Origin: Pontibacter litorisediminis
GTDB taxonomy: Bacteria; Bacteroidota; Bacteroidia; Cytophagales; Hymenobacteraceae
DNA: 64,000 bases
Assembly: GCF_029360645.1 (NCBI RefSeq)
Contig: NZ_JARDUA010000002.1
Span: forward strand, 372,001 to 436,000
Direction: 5' to 3'
The notes beneath the pieces were generated by a model. The model was not told the origin of the DNA, did not search any database, and saw only the letters and a list, made by a program, of their open reading frames with translations. This document shows, piece after piece, positions 44,767-53,126 of the stretch; position 1 is the first letter of the stretch; each line of letters begins with the position of its first letter. Made by a program: the position numbers and the translations under genes.

Positions 44767-46542
44767 CTATATCGCTTTCGCTTTCTCTTTCAGCCAGGCC
44801 AGTTCATCTTCTGCCAGGTGTGGGCCGAGTTTCTCCACCACTTGCTGGTGGTACTCGTTCAGCCATTTGATCTGGTGCGCCTCCAGCAGCTCTTTCTTCA
44901 CCGGCGTGGTGTCGATTAGGGCCATGGTCAGGTGCTCGAAGGTATAGAACTCGCCGAAGTCGTTAGTTTCGTCGGGCACGGTGAGCACCAGGTTTTCGAT
45001 GCGGATGCCGTGCTTGCCCGGGCGGTAAATGCCTGGCTCCACCGAAGAAATCATCCCCAGCTCCAGGTCTACAGCCGTTGGCGTTGGGTTGAGCACATGC
45101 GGGCCTTCGTGCACGTTCAGGAAAAAGCCGACGCCGTGGCCGGTGCCGTGGCCGTAGTTGCGGGCATAGTCCCAGAGCGGTTTGCGGGTGATGGCATCGA
45201 TCTGGTACCCTTTCGTGCCCTTTGGGTAGCGGGCCGTAGAGCCGTCGATCATGCCCTTCAGCACCAAGGTGTAGTCTATACTTTCCTCTTCGGTTAAGTT
45301 ACCCAGCGATACCACGCGCGTAATGTCGGTGGTGCCGGATGTATACTGGCCGCCGGAGTCTACCAAAAACAGGCCCTCTGGCTGCAGCTCCACATCACTC
45401 TCTTCTGTAACTCTATAGTGCGGCAAAGCACCGTGCGCTCTGTAGCCGGAAATCGTATCGAAGCTTTCGCCCACAAAGCCGTCCTGCTGTGCCCGGAACT
45501 CGCGTACTTTCTCCACCACCGTCAGCTCCGTAATCCGGGTCTTGCCGATGTTCTCCTCCAGCCATTTAAAGAAGCGGGTCAGCGCCACGCCATCTTTTAT
45601 CATCGTCTGGCGGGTGTGCTGCACCTCCACCTCATTCTTCATGGCTTTAAAGAACGTGGTGGGGTTGGTATCCTGAATTACGCGCACCTCTTTTGGCAGC
45701 TCTTTGTACAGGGCATAGCAGTTGCGGCGCGGGTCCACCAAAATGCTGTTGCCAGGTATAGCCGACACAGCCCGTTCGATCATGTCATAGGTCTCCAGCT
45801 CCACGTCCGCTTTTCTTAGCCTGGCCTGGTCTTCTTCCGAGAGTTTGGTGGTGTCAATAAACAGCATGGCCTTGTCTTGGCTGATGAGGGCAAAGCTCAG
45901 CACTACGGGGTTGCACTTCACATCGGAGCCGCGCATGTTGAAGAGCCAGGCCAGGTCATCGAGCGAAGAGATGAGGTGGTACTCAGCTCTGTGCTTTTTC
46001 AGAGCCTTACGCAGGCGCTCCAGCTTACTCTCCAGGCTCTCCCCCACTACTTCCTCACCCAGCAAAAAGGCCGGGGCAGCAGGCAAGTCAGGACGGCCAG
46101 TCCAGATCGGCTCCAGGTAATCGCGGTCGCTGTTTATTTTAAATCCGATGGGCGTTAGCTGTGCCTCCAGCAGTTGCGCCAGCGCTACCGAAATCAGCTT
46201 CCCGTCGAAAGCCACGGTGGCTCCCTCCGGCAGGCGCTCGGCCAGCCAGCCGATGTACTCCGGAGCGTTCTGCACGTGCAGCTTCGCCAGCTCAAAACCG
46301 GTACCTTCCAGCTGCTCGTTGGCCTGCACAAAGTAGCGGGCATCCGTCCACAGGTGCGCTGCTTCTTCGGTAATCACCAGGGTGCCTGCCGAGCCGGTAA
46401 AGCCGGAGGCAAACTCTATGCACTTATACCTGTCTGGCACATACTCACTTATATGGGGATCAGCCGATGGAATGATGTAGGCACTCACGCCCTCGCCTTT
46501 CATCTGGCTTCGGATGGCTGCTAATCTTTCTGGGTAGGTCAT
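44767..46542 (-). CDS. Aminopeptidase P family (Xaa-Pro aminopeptidase, M24)
   Basis: 591 residues, the long form with two N-terminal creatinase-like domains (about 1-130 and 140-310) and a C-terminal pita-bread metallopeptidase. Metal ligands appear as VDSGGQYTSGTTDITR (two Asp), GHGTGHGVGFFLNVHEGP (His), SVEPGIY and the final Glu in FYTFEHLTMA. It removes the N-terminal residue before proline. It follows the SDR gene by 67 bp on the same strand. Confidence 0.93.
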   Translation of the reverse strand: MTYPERLAAIRSQMKGEGVSAYIIPSADPHISEYVPDRYKCIEFASGFTGSAGTLVITEEAAHLWTDARYFVQANEQLEGTGFELAKLHVQNAPEYIGWLAERLPEGATVAFDGKLISVALAQLLEAQLTPIGFKINSDRDYLEPIWTGRPDLPAAPAFLLGEEVVGESLESKLERLRKALKKHRAEYHLISSLDDLAWLFNMRGSDVKCNPVVLSFALISQDKAMLFIDTTKLSEEDQARLRKADVELETYDMIERAVSAIPGNSILVDPRRNCYALYKELPKEVRVIQDTNPTTFFKAMKNEVEVQHTRQTMIKDGVALTRFFKWLEENIGKTRITELTVVEKVREFRAQQDGFVGESFDTISGYRAHGALPHYRVTEESDVELQPEGLFLVDSGGQYTSGTTDITRVVSLGNLTEEESIDYTLVLKGMIDGSTARYPKGTKGYQIDAITRKPLWDYARNYGHGTGHGVGFFLNVHEGPHVLNPTPTAVDLELGMISSVEPGIYRPGKHGIRIENLVLTVPDETNDFGEFYTFEHLTMALIDTTPVKKELLEAHQIKWLNEYHQQVVEKLGPHLAEDELAWLKEKAKAI

Positions 46543-46609
46543 GTAAAAATCTCTTTTCGGTTTGAGGCAAATTAAGGAAAGATAGGGAGAAATGCTCAGG
46601 AAAGGCCCT

Positions 46610-47212
46610 TTAATAGACTTTGATGACCTGCCCCGTGCAGATGCCCAATATACTTTTAAGGTAGCCGTTCACCACCCGCTCCATCGGCACCGGGTTATGG
46701 CCGGGGAAGTAACTGCCAATGGCTTCTGCCGAGTCTTCTACAATGCCGGGGCTTACCACGTTAATGCGAAAGCCCTGTTGCAGCAGCTCTCCTGCGGCCC
46801 CTATGACAAAGCCATTTACGGCACCGTTTACCGTACTCAGCACCGCGCCCAGGGCAATCGGGTCTTCTGCCAGAATGCCTGAAGTTAAGGTGATGCTTCC
46901 ACCGGGGTTCAGGTGCTTCTGCCCGATAAGTGCCAGGTTGATCTGCCCCATCATCTTGCTGCGTATACCTTCCTGGAATTGCTCGTTTGTTAGTTCCTGC
47001 ACAGGCGCCATAGGCGCCCCGCCGGCTGCCACCACCAGCGCATCTACCTTGCCCACGGTGCTGAACATTTCCTCTATAGAGCGCGTGTCTGTCATGTCTA
47101 CCTGCACGTCGCCGCTCTTGGAGCCAGCGGTTACAATTTCGTGCGCGTCCTGCAGGCGCCAGTAAATGCGTTTGCCGATGGTGCCGGTGCCGCCAACGAG
47201 TAAAATTTTCAT
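46610..47212 (-). CDS. Short-chain dehydrogenase-like protein without the classic Tyr/Lys pair
   Basis: 200 residues, Rossmann fold with VGGTGTIGKRIYW as nucleotide-binding loop and GGSITLTSGI holding the usual Ser strand. At the catalytic position, where SDRs have Y-x3-K, the sequence is LSTVNGAVNGFV, so the Tyr and Lys are replaced. A small subfamily of SDRs with this form is known to me, but its activity is not. Cytosolic; probably transcribed with the aminopeptidase gene downstream. Confidence 0.8.
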   Translation of the reverse strand: MKILLVGGTGTIGKRIYWRLQDAHEIVTAGSKSGDVQVDMTDTRSIEEMFSTVGKVDALVVAAGGAPMAPVQELTNEQFQEGIRSKMMGQINLALIGQKHLNPGGSITLTSGILAEDPIALGAVLSTVNGAVNGFVIGAAGELLQQGFRINVVSPGIVEDSAEAIGSYFPGHNPVPMERVVNGYLKSILGICTGQVIKVY

Positions 47213-47324
47213 AGTTTATCAGGTTTTGGTTGATGTATAAAGTATACGGTTATACTTCTGGTTTACAGAAAGTATAACCCCAAGTAAGTATAAAGGTTGG
47301 ATTGGAGGGAAAGCTGCCGGGCGC

Positions 47325-48008
47325 TTAGAGAAGCTCGAACCGGTGCAGCACCTGCACATGCTTTTCGCGCTGGTACCAATCGTTGTAGACCAGCTCCAGG
47401 GTCTCGACCCTGAACGTTCCGAAATCGTGGTGCCTGTACTTCTCCAGCACCTGCAGGTATGCATTCACGTTGCTGATTTCCTTCCGGAAACGAACCACGG
47501 TGGCGTGCGCTGTTTGTATGGTATAACGCTTGTCTATACTTTGCTCCAGCCCGGAATGCCTAAAGTTCACCCGCAGGTTCTCCCGCAGCTCGTTCAGCGT
47601 AGCATCAAGCATAAAACCCTGCACCATCACGCAGGACGGTGAGGCCGTAATGCCCTTAAAGCTGATATTGATCTCCCGCTTGTCAGGTATACTTTCCCGG
47701 ATTAGCTCCACATAAGCCGGAACAGAGATTTGCTCCAACGCAAAGCCGCTGTAGCAGGAGATAATCGACATGACCGTGATGTGGATGTCCGAGTTCGGGT
47801 AGTAATACTGCGCCGGGTCTACGGCTCTCAGCTCGCTAAGAAAGCTTTGGATGTGCTGCTTTGTCTGCTTGTCGGGCCGCAGCAGCAGCGTGATGCCGAA
47901 ACGATTGTCATTGGGCGATTCCAGCAGCGGGTCGAGCTGGTATTGGCCGGAGCGGATCTTCTCTATCGCAGTTCTGTAGAGGGTATCGTAGTGCTCCGGG
48001 AGGTTCAT
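47325..48008 (-). CDS. 2H phosphoesterase superfamily protein
   Basis: 227 residues. Two H-x-[ST]-x motifs, HITVMS near residue 85 and HATVVR near residue 171, are those of the 2H phosphoesterases (LigT, CPDase families), which act on cyclic phosphates or 2'-5' linkages. No signal peptide. The gap to the SDR gene (47213-47324) holds four AGTATA/TATACT motifs within 80 bases. The substrate is unknown. Confidence 0.82.
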   Translation of the reverse strand: MNLPEHYDTLYRTAIEKIRSGQYQLDPLLESPNDNRFGITLLLRPDKQTKQHIQSFLSELRAVDPAQYYYPNSDIHITVMSIISCYSGFALEQISVPAYVELIRESIPDKREINISFKGITASPSCVMVQGFMLDATLNELRENLRVNFRHSGLEQSIDKRYTIQTAHATVVRFRKEISNVNAYLQVLEKYRHHDFGTFRVETLELVYNDWYQREKHVQVLHRFELL

Positions 48009-48088
48009 GAGGGTGGTTTTAGAAGGAGAATGATAATTCTTGATATCATGTTCTATTATTAGCAGAAGTCAAAAATTGTTCTTCTTTC

Positions 48089-48667
48089 TTAATTCAATAT
48101 ATCACCATCAAATAGCTCAAATAGAAAGCTGTGATACCAAGTAAATACTTCATCGGCTAGTCTTGTTTCAGCTCCGGACACAAAAACATCTTTTCCACTT
48201 TTAGGGTGAGTGATCCGGTTTCTCACTTTTATAACTTCTAATAGCTGCTTGACCGATTCATCATATGTAACATCTATGGATAACAGGTTTTTATGATTCT
48301 TTTGAGCGTAGAGTTTATAGGTAAAGTTAAACATTGGTTTAAAACCATAAAACCTATCTTTCATTTTAACATCACCATTATCTTTGAGATCTATAGTCTT
48401 TTCCTTTAACAGGATTATCTCCTCAGCAGATAGTTCTATTATGTTATTTTCATAATTCTTTAAAAGATGCTGTCGCACACTATAGCTGATACCTTCAATC
48501 ATACTTGCCAACGATCTAACAAAGGCTCTATTCCAATTATTATCTACTTCAAAACTTACTAGTTTTCTTAGATAATTAAGTTCATTGTGGTAAGACATCC
48601 AAATTGTGCCTAATTCAAAGTTCTTAGATTTCCTATTGTTGCTCATCTCAGTGCTTTCATTTCTCAC
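48089..48667 (-). CDS. AT-rich HEPN-like hypothetical protein
   Basis: 192 residues, mainly helical. The sequence VRNRITHPKSGKD contains Arg149-x4-His154, which matches the R-x4-6-H motif of HEPN RNases and toxins. The gene is far richer in A and T than its neighbours (poly-Lys/Asn/Ile, ATA and TTA codons), as is the spacer on either side, which suggests recent transfer. No nucleotidyltransferase antitoxin is directly adjacent. The start could also be Met8. I cannot confirm the family; the motif and helix content are the only evidence. Confidence 0.6.
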   Translation of the reverse strand: MRNESTEMSNNRKSKNFELGTIWMSYHNELNYLRKLVSFEVDNNWNRAFVRSLASMIEGISYSVRQHLLKNYENNIIELSAEEIILLKEKTIDLKDNGDVKMKDRFYGFKPMFNFTYKLYAQKNHKNLLSIDVTYDESVKQLLEVIKVRNRITHPKSGKDVFVSGAETRLADEVFTWYHSFLFELFDGDILN

Positions 48668-48768
48668 AGCAAACTAAATATTCCAATTGTCAAATTCAGG
48701 AATGATTGTTAGCAACCATTACTCGTCATTAAATTTAGTTACATTTCATAACTCCCCCTCCCAAAACC

Positions 48769-48791
48769 GAACAAACTGTTCAATACTGAAC
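48769..48791. promoter_or_regulatory. Overlapping GAAC/GTTC dyads, candidate enhancer site
   Basis: GAAC-aaact-GTTC-aatact-GAAC, three half-sites forming two dyads, about 70-90 bases upstream of the sigma-54-like promoter of the efflux operon. A plausible binding site for the NtrC-like regulator encoded at 56564. Confidence 0.4.
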
Positions 48792-48857
48792 ACCTCCAAA
48801 AGCCTAAAAGCCAACATTTTAAAGCACAAACATCAGTATATCAACCACTTACATAAC

Positions 48858-48874
48858 TGGCACCTAAATTGGCT
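48858..48874 (+). promoter_or_regulatory. Sigma-54-like promoter of the MacA-ABC efflux operon
   Basis: TGGCACCTAAATTGGCT resembles TGGCACR-N4-TTGCW. The -24 hexamer is exact; at -12 the sequence is TTGGC rather than TTGC, which shifts the GC by one base. It lies 32 bases before the ATG at 48906. Confidence 0.45.
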
Positions 48875-48905
48875 ATACCCTCACGAGCAAGTATAAAATA
48901 AAACT

Positions 48906-50150
48906 ATGGATCGTGAATTATCAGCCGCTACCAAACAAGCCAACCGCCGCAAGCGCATCTGGCAATTAGGAATAGCCGCAGCGCTGGTGCTGGCGGCTGT
49001 CCTTGGGTTCAGAAACGTCATCGCTCCCGGCATCAGCCGTAGCGAGGTTCGCACAGCCGTAGTGGAGCGCGGGCCAGTGGTAGCTACCCTAACCGCCTCA
49101 GGCGTGGTGGTGCCGGAGTATGAGCAGGCCATCACGAGCCCAATTCAGGCGCGCATTGAGCAGGTGGTGCGCAACAGCGGGGAACAGGTGGCGCCGGGAG
49201 AGCAGATCCTGCTGCTGGACCGCTCCTTTACCCAACTCGCCTACGCTAAGCTGAAGGACGAGCAGCAGCTGAACCAGCACAAGAGCGTGCAGATGCGCCT
49301 GGAGCTGGAGAAAAAGCTGAACAGCCTGGAGTCGCAGCTGGCTATAAAGCGCATGAACGTGAAAAGCCTGCAGGCGCAGCTGGAAGACGAGCAGTACCTG
49401 CTAAAGATTGGCGGCGGCACACGCGAGCAGGTAAAGCAGGCGGAGCTGAAGCTAACAATTGCCCAACAGGAACTGGCGCAGCTGGAGCAGGATATTGAAA
49501 GCGAGCGCAAACTGCTGAAAGCCGATGAGCAGGAGTTAAGTTTTACCCTGGCAATGAACGGCCGCTCACTGGAGGAACTGGAACGCAAGATGGAACAGGC
49601 CGAAGTACGAGCCACCCGCCCCGGCGTGGTAACCTGGGTGAAAAATGAAATTGGCAGCAGCGTAAATGCAGGCGAAGTGATCGCACGCCTGGCCGACCTA
49701 AGCAGCTTTCGGGTGCAGGCCAGCATCTCCGACGCCTTTGCCGACCAACTGCATGTAGGCGGCGAGGCGACTACCCGCATCAATAACACCGACCTGAAAG
49801 GCAGCATCGTGGCCATCGAACCTTCGGTTAAGAATGGTACCGTGACGTTTTACGTGGCGCTGCAGGAGAAAAGCCACCAGCTGCTGCGCCCCAGCCTGCG
49901 CGTGGACCTATACATAACCACCGCTACGAAAGACAATACGCTGCGCGTGAAAAACGGCCCCTACTTCAACAGCGGCTCACCGGACAAGGTGTTCGTGCTG
50001 CGCGAGGATGAACTGCTGCAGGTACCCGCCCGCACCGGCGTGAGCAACACCGATTTTGTAGAACTGGAAAACGGCGTGCAGCCCGGCGATGTGGTGGTGA
50101 TTTCGGATATGAAGGAGTATGAGCACATCCAGAAGGTGCGCTTGAAGTAA
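48906..50150 (+). CDS. MacA/HlyD-type periplasmic adaptor of an ABC efflux system
   Basis: 414 residues. A cytosolic start (MDRELSAATKQANRRKRIW) is followed by one TM helix (LGIAAALVLAAVLGF), a barrel-sandwich half (QVAPGEQILLLD), a long coiled-coil hairpin (about 105-220, Leu/Glu/Gln-rich) and the second half (PGVVTWVKNEIGSSVNAGEV). It joins the ABC permeases encoded at 53127 and 54365 to the TolC-like protein of the next gene. First gene of the operon; a sigma-54-like promoter is directly upstream. Confidence 0.9.
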   Translation: MDRELSAATKQANRRKRIWQLGIAAALVLAAVLGFRNVIAPGISRSEVRTAVVERGPVVATLTASGVVVPEYEQAITSPIQARIEQVVRNSGEQVAPGEQILLLDRSFTQLAYAKLKDEQQLNQHKSVQMRLELEKKLNSLESQLAIKRMNVKSLQAQLEDEQYLLKIGGGTREQVKQAELKLTIAQQELAQLEQDIESERKLLKADEQELSFTLAMNGRSLEELERKMEQAEVRATRPGVVTWVKNEIGSSVNAGEVIARLADLSSFRVQASISDAFADQLHVGGEATTRINNTDLKGSIVAIEPSVKNGTVTFYVALQEKSHQLLRPSLRVDLYITTATKDNTLRVKNGPYFNSGSPDKVFVLREDELLQVPARTGVSNTDFVELENGVQPGDVVVISDMKEYEHIQKVRLK

Positions 50151-50290
50151 GATCCGAATCAAGTAACACGACACACGTAGCTCGATTCGGATATTTCGGA
50201 AGTGCAGGCCAAAAGTATAAAGCCACAGGCTTACAACACTAGAAATCGTGCTACCTGATACGTGCTACGAGATACGCTTAAACTGAAACT

Positions 50291-51772
50291 ATGAAAAAGC
50301 ATTACCCATACTGTTTGTTGTTTGTGTTCTTTGCCCTGCACTGCGGCCAAAGTATAGCACAGCCTGGAACTAGGCCACTGAGCCTGCAGGAGGTGGTAGC
50401 TTTGGCGCAGGCGCAGTCGGCGGAGGCGCTGCAGGTGGAGACCAGCCGGGAGAACAGCTACTGGAAGTGGCGCAGCGTGAAATCAGAGTACCGGCCGCAG
50501 CTCAGCCTGGAAGGCACGCTCCCGGATTTCAGCCGCACCATCACGCCCGTAACACAGCCCGACGGCACCACCGAGTTCAGGCCGGTTTCCATCAACAACA
50601 CCGACCTTGGCCTAACGCTGAGCCAGGTCATCAGCCCCACCGGCGGCAAGGTGTTCGTTACTTCGCTGATGCAGCGCTTCGATGATTTTGACCGTGACCA
50701 GACCCGCTACAACGGCAACCCGGCCATCATCGGGCTGGAGCAACCGCTGTTTGCCTACAACGCCCTGCGCTGGAATAAAAAAATAGAGCCCCTGCGCTAC
50801 GAGGAAGCCCAGAAGCAGTATGTGGAGGATCGGGAAGAGATAGCTGTAAAAGCCACCGGTTTATACTTTGATCTGCTGCTGGCACAGGTAAACCAAAGTA
50901 TAGCCGCCAAGAACCTGGCCAACAACGACACGCTGTACCAGGTGGCGCAGGAAAAGTATAAACTCGGCCGCCTGTCTAAAAACGACCTGCTGCAGCTGCG
51001 CCTGGCGGTGCTTAACTCCGATCTGGCACTGGCGCAGGCTAACCTGGATGAGCAGACAGCCGCGCTGGCCCTGCGCAACTACATTGGCCTGAAAGACAGC
51101 AGCCGTTTCAGCCTGCATGTGCCCGAAACGATACCGGATGCAACCGTGCTAACTGACGTGGCACTGGCTGAGGCTAAAAAGAACCGCAAGGAAAGTATAA
51201 ACTTCAGGCGCAGGATACTGGAGGCCGAGAGCCTAGTGGCCAAAGCACGTGGGGATAATGGATTTAACGCCAGTGTATTCGCCACCTTTGGGCTTACGAA
51301 CCGCGGGGCAACCTTTACTGACATCTACAGCCGCCCCGACAACCAACAGCGCGCGCGCATCGGTTTTAGCATGCCCATCCTGGATTGGGGCCGCCAGCGC
51401 TCCGTGACAAAAGTGGCGCAACTCAACCAGCAGTTGGTGGAATACACGATCAGCCAGGAGGAGACCAACTTTGAGCAGGCCGTGCTGACGCAGGTAAATC
51501 AGTACAACACCCTGAAATCGCGCATCAGAACCACGGCCGAGGCCGATGCCATTGCCACCGAGCGCTACGAGATCGCCAAGAACACGTTCCTCATCGGCCG
51601 CATCAGCATCACTGACCTGAACATTGCCTTGGCCGAAAAGGACCAGGCTCGCCGCGCCTACATCGCTTCGCTCAGCGAGTTCTGGGAAGCACATTATACT
51701 TTAAGACAACTGACACTTTATGATTTTGAACGACAGGAACCGATTGTGGCAGAGGCACAGGAGGAGTTATGA
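50291..51772 (+). CDS. TolC-family outer membrane efflux protein of the ABC operon
   Basis: 493 residues with signal peptide (YCLLFVFFALHCGQSIAQ) and two outer-efflux-protein repeats. Motifs include SLQEVVALAQAQSAEALQ near the N-terminus, LGRLSKNDLLQLRLAVLNS and IGRISITDLNIALAEKDQARR. It forms the outer channel for the MacA-like adaptor. Several AGTATA motifs occur inside the gene (for example ESINF written GAAAGTATAAACTTC). The 140 bp before it have no gene. Confidence 0.9.
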   Translation: MKKHYPYCLLFVFFALHCGQSIAQPGTRPLSLQEVVALAQAQSAEALQVETSRENSYWKWRSVKSEYRPQLSLEGTLPDFSRTITPVTQPDGTTEFRPVSINNTDLGLTLSQVISPTGGKVFVTSLMQRFDDFDRDQTRYNGNPAIIGLEQPLFAYNALRWNKKIEPLRYEEAQKQYVEDREEIAVKATGLYFDLLLAQVNQSIAAKNLANNDTLYQVAQEKYKLGRLSKNDLLQLRLAVLNSDLALAQANLDEQTAALALRNYIGLKDSSRFSLHVPETIPDATVLTDVALAEAKKNRKESINFRRRILEAESLVAKARGDNGFNASVFATFGLTNRGATFTDIYSRPDNQQRARIGFSMPILDWGRQRSVTKVAQLNQQLVEYTISQEETNFEQAVLTQVNQYNTLKSRIRTTAEADAIATERYEIAKNTFLIGRISITDLNIALAEKDQARRAYIASLSEFWEAHYTLRQLTLYDFERQEPIVAEAQEEL

Positions 51773-52212
51773 AGGCAAGTATGAATTCAACTGCCCCTAA
51801 GAACTGGGGAGGGTGCATTCGGCAGTACTGGGTCTAACCACCCCTACCCCTCCTTGGCTAAGGAGGGGAGCTTTCACCCCTCCCCGGCCCTCCCCTAAAA
51901 ACAGGGGAGGGAGCTTGGCTCAAGTTGCAAAGCAGTAGCTATCGAATATGTTTCCAGTCCTTGGGTTGAGCGCCTTGTAGATTTACGGTTTCGCTTCAGC
52001 GAAATTGCGACAGCAAAGGAAATGTACACCGCGCGATGCCCTTATCGAGGGCCCCTACCCCCAGGACGAGCCCTCTCGGGCTTGAGAGCTCCAAAGCCAG
52101 AGGTGCAACGATAAGTCTATAAGACTGAGGAGGAACGGCAGCTAGAAAGGATAGCTTGATTCAAGTAGAAGGAAGCAGGGGCTAAGGGAAGTATAGGCAA
52201 AGTATAAAAGGA

Positions 52213-52235
52213 CACGAGCTACAAGCTCGCGCCAG
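52213..52235 (-). repeat. REP-like palindrome
   Basis: CACGAGCT-aca-AGCTCGCGCCAG, same borders as the others and the same stem as 15372-15394. Confidence 0.6.
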
Positions 52236-52290
52236 CGAATATAAAGCATAAATCGGCAAGTATAGGAAGTATGGCCAAAGTATAAAGTAT

Positions 52291-52320
52291 GGCTTTTCAA
52301 GCCAGTCGAGTCAGAGACTC
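52291..52320 (-). repeat. Second hairpin family, copy 3
   Basis: Minus strand GAGTC-tct-GACTC followed by GACTGGCTTGAAAAGCC; fixed tail as in copies at 8212 and 44305, different arms. Confidence 0.6.
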
Positions 52321-52335
52321 AACATCATTATAAGA

Positions 52336-52359
52336 CACAAGTCTGAAGACTTGCGCCAG
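52336..52359 (-). repeat. REP-like palindrome
   Basis: CACAAGTCT-ga-AGACTTGCGCCAG: borders CAC...GCGCCAG conserved, arms unique to this copy. Confidence 0.6.
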
Positions 52360-52422
52360 GAAATCGAAAGCAGACAAACCACTGAATCACCATAAAAACC
52401 AAAAGACATTATATTTAAAACT

Positions 52423-53124
52423 ATGATCACTTTATCCAACATCGAAAAGGTCTACCAGACCAAGTCTATCGAGACGGTGGCCCTGCAGCACGTGAACCTG
52501 CGGGTTCCCAAAGGCGAATTCCTCTCCATTATGGGTCCCTCGGGTTGCGGCAAGTCCACGCTGCTCAACATCATGGGCCTGCTGGACGTGCCGACGCAGG
52601 GCACGGTGGAGATTGACGGACACACCATCACCAGCTACAAAGACAAAGAGCTGGCGCACATCCGCAACGAGAAGATCGGTTTTGTTTTCCAGAGCTACCA
52701 CCTGGTAAACGACCTGAGCGTGCTGGACAACGTGGAGCTGCCCTTGCTCTACCGCAGTGGCATTTCCGCTTCCGACCGCACCAAACGGGCCAAGACCGCT
52801 CTGGAGAAAGTAGGCCTCAGCGCCCGCACCAAGCACTACCCCACACAGCTCTCCGGCGGGCAGCGCCAACGCGTGGCCATTGCCCGTGCGCTGATAGGCC
52901 AGCCGCAGATCATACTGGCCGATGAGCCTACCGGTAACCTGGACTCGGTGATGGGGGAAGAGATCATGAACATCCTGCTGGACCTGAACCGCATAGACGG
53001 CACAACCATCGTGATGGTGACGCACGACGAGAACATGGCCCAGAAAACCGAGCGTCTGGTACGCTTCTTCGACGGGCAGCAGGTATCTGACGCCAAGGTA
53101 TTCGCGAACCTACAGCAAGTATAG
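52423..53124 (+). CDS. ABC transporter ATP-binding protein, MacB/LolD type
   Basis: 233 residues. Walker A GPSGCGKSTLLN, signature LSGGQRQRVAIARAL, Walker B IILADEPTGNLDS and switch His in VMVTHDENMA are all present. This is the energy-coupling subunit for the two FtsX-like permeases that follow after 2 bp. The system is of the type that exports lipoproteins, peptides or drugs mechanically across the envelope through TolC. Confidence 0.93.
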   Translation: MITLSNIEKVYQTKSIETVALQHVNLRVPKGEFLSIMGPSGCGKSTLLNIMGLLDVPTQGTVEIDGHTITSYKDKELAHIRNEKIGFVFQSYHLVNDLSVLDNVELPLLYRSGISASDRTKRAKTALEKVGLSARTKHYPTQLSGGQRQRVAIARALIGQPQIILADEPTGNLDSVMGEEIMNILLDLNRIDGTTIVMVTHDENMAQKTERLVRFFDGQQVSDAKVFANLQQV

Positions 53125-53126
53125 CC

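Larger units (their letters stand above)
51826..52359 (+). repeat. Composite intergenic repeat element, copy E (plus strand)
   Basis: Fills the 650-bp gap between the TolC-like and ABC ATPase genes of one operon; no gene there. Left hairpin CCCCTCCTT-ggct-AAGGAGGGG at 51847-51868. Core from 51937: TATCGAATATG, TTGGGTTGAGCGCCTTGTAGATTT, hairpin TTTCGC-ttca-GCGAAA, AAATGTACACCGCGCGATGCCC, the 21-base insert, stem AGCCC-tctc-GGGCT, then AGCTAGAAAGGATAGCTT (to about 52195). The core lacks the GGCACAAGCG palindrome; instead two other REP-like palindromes follow (52213-52235 and 52336-52359) and one hairpin of the second family on the minus strand (52291-52320). Confidence 0.82.
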
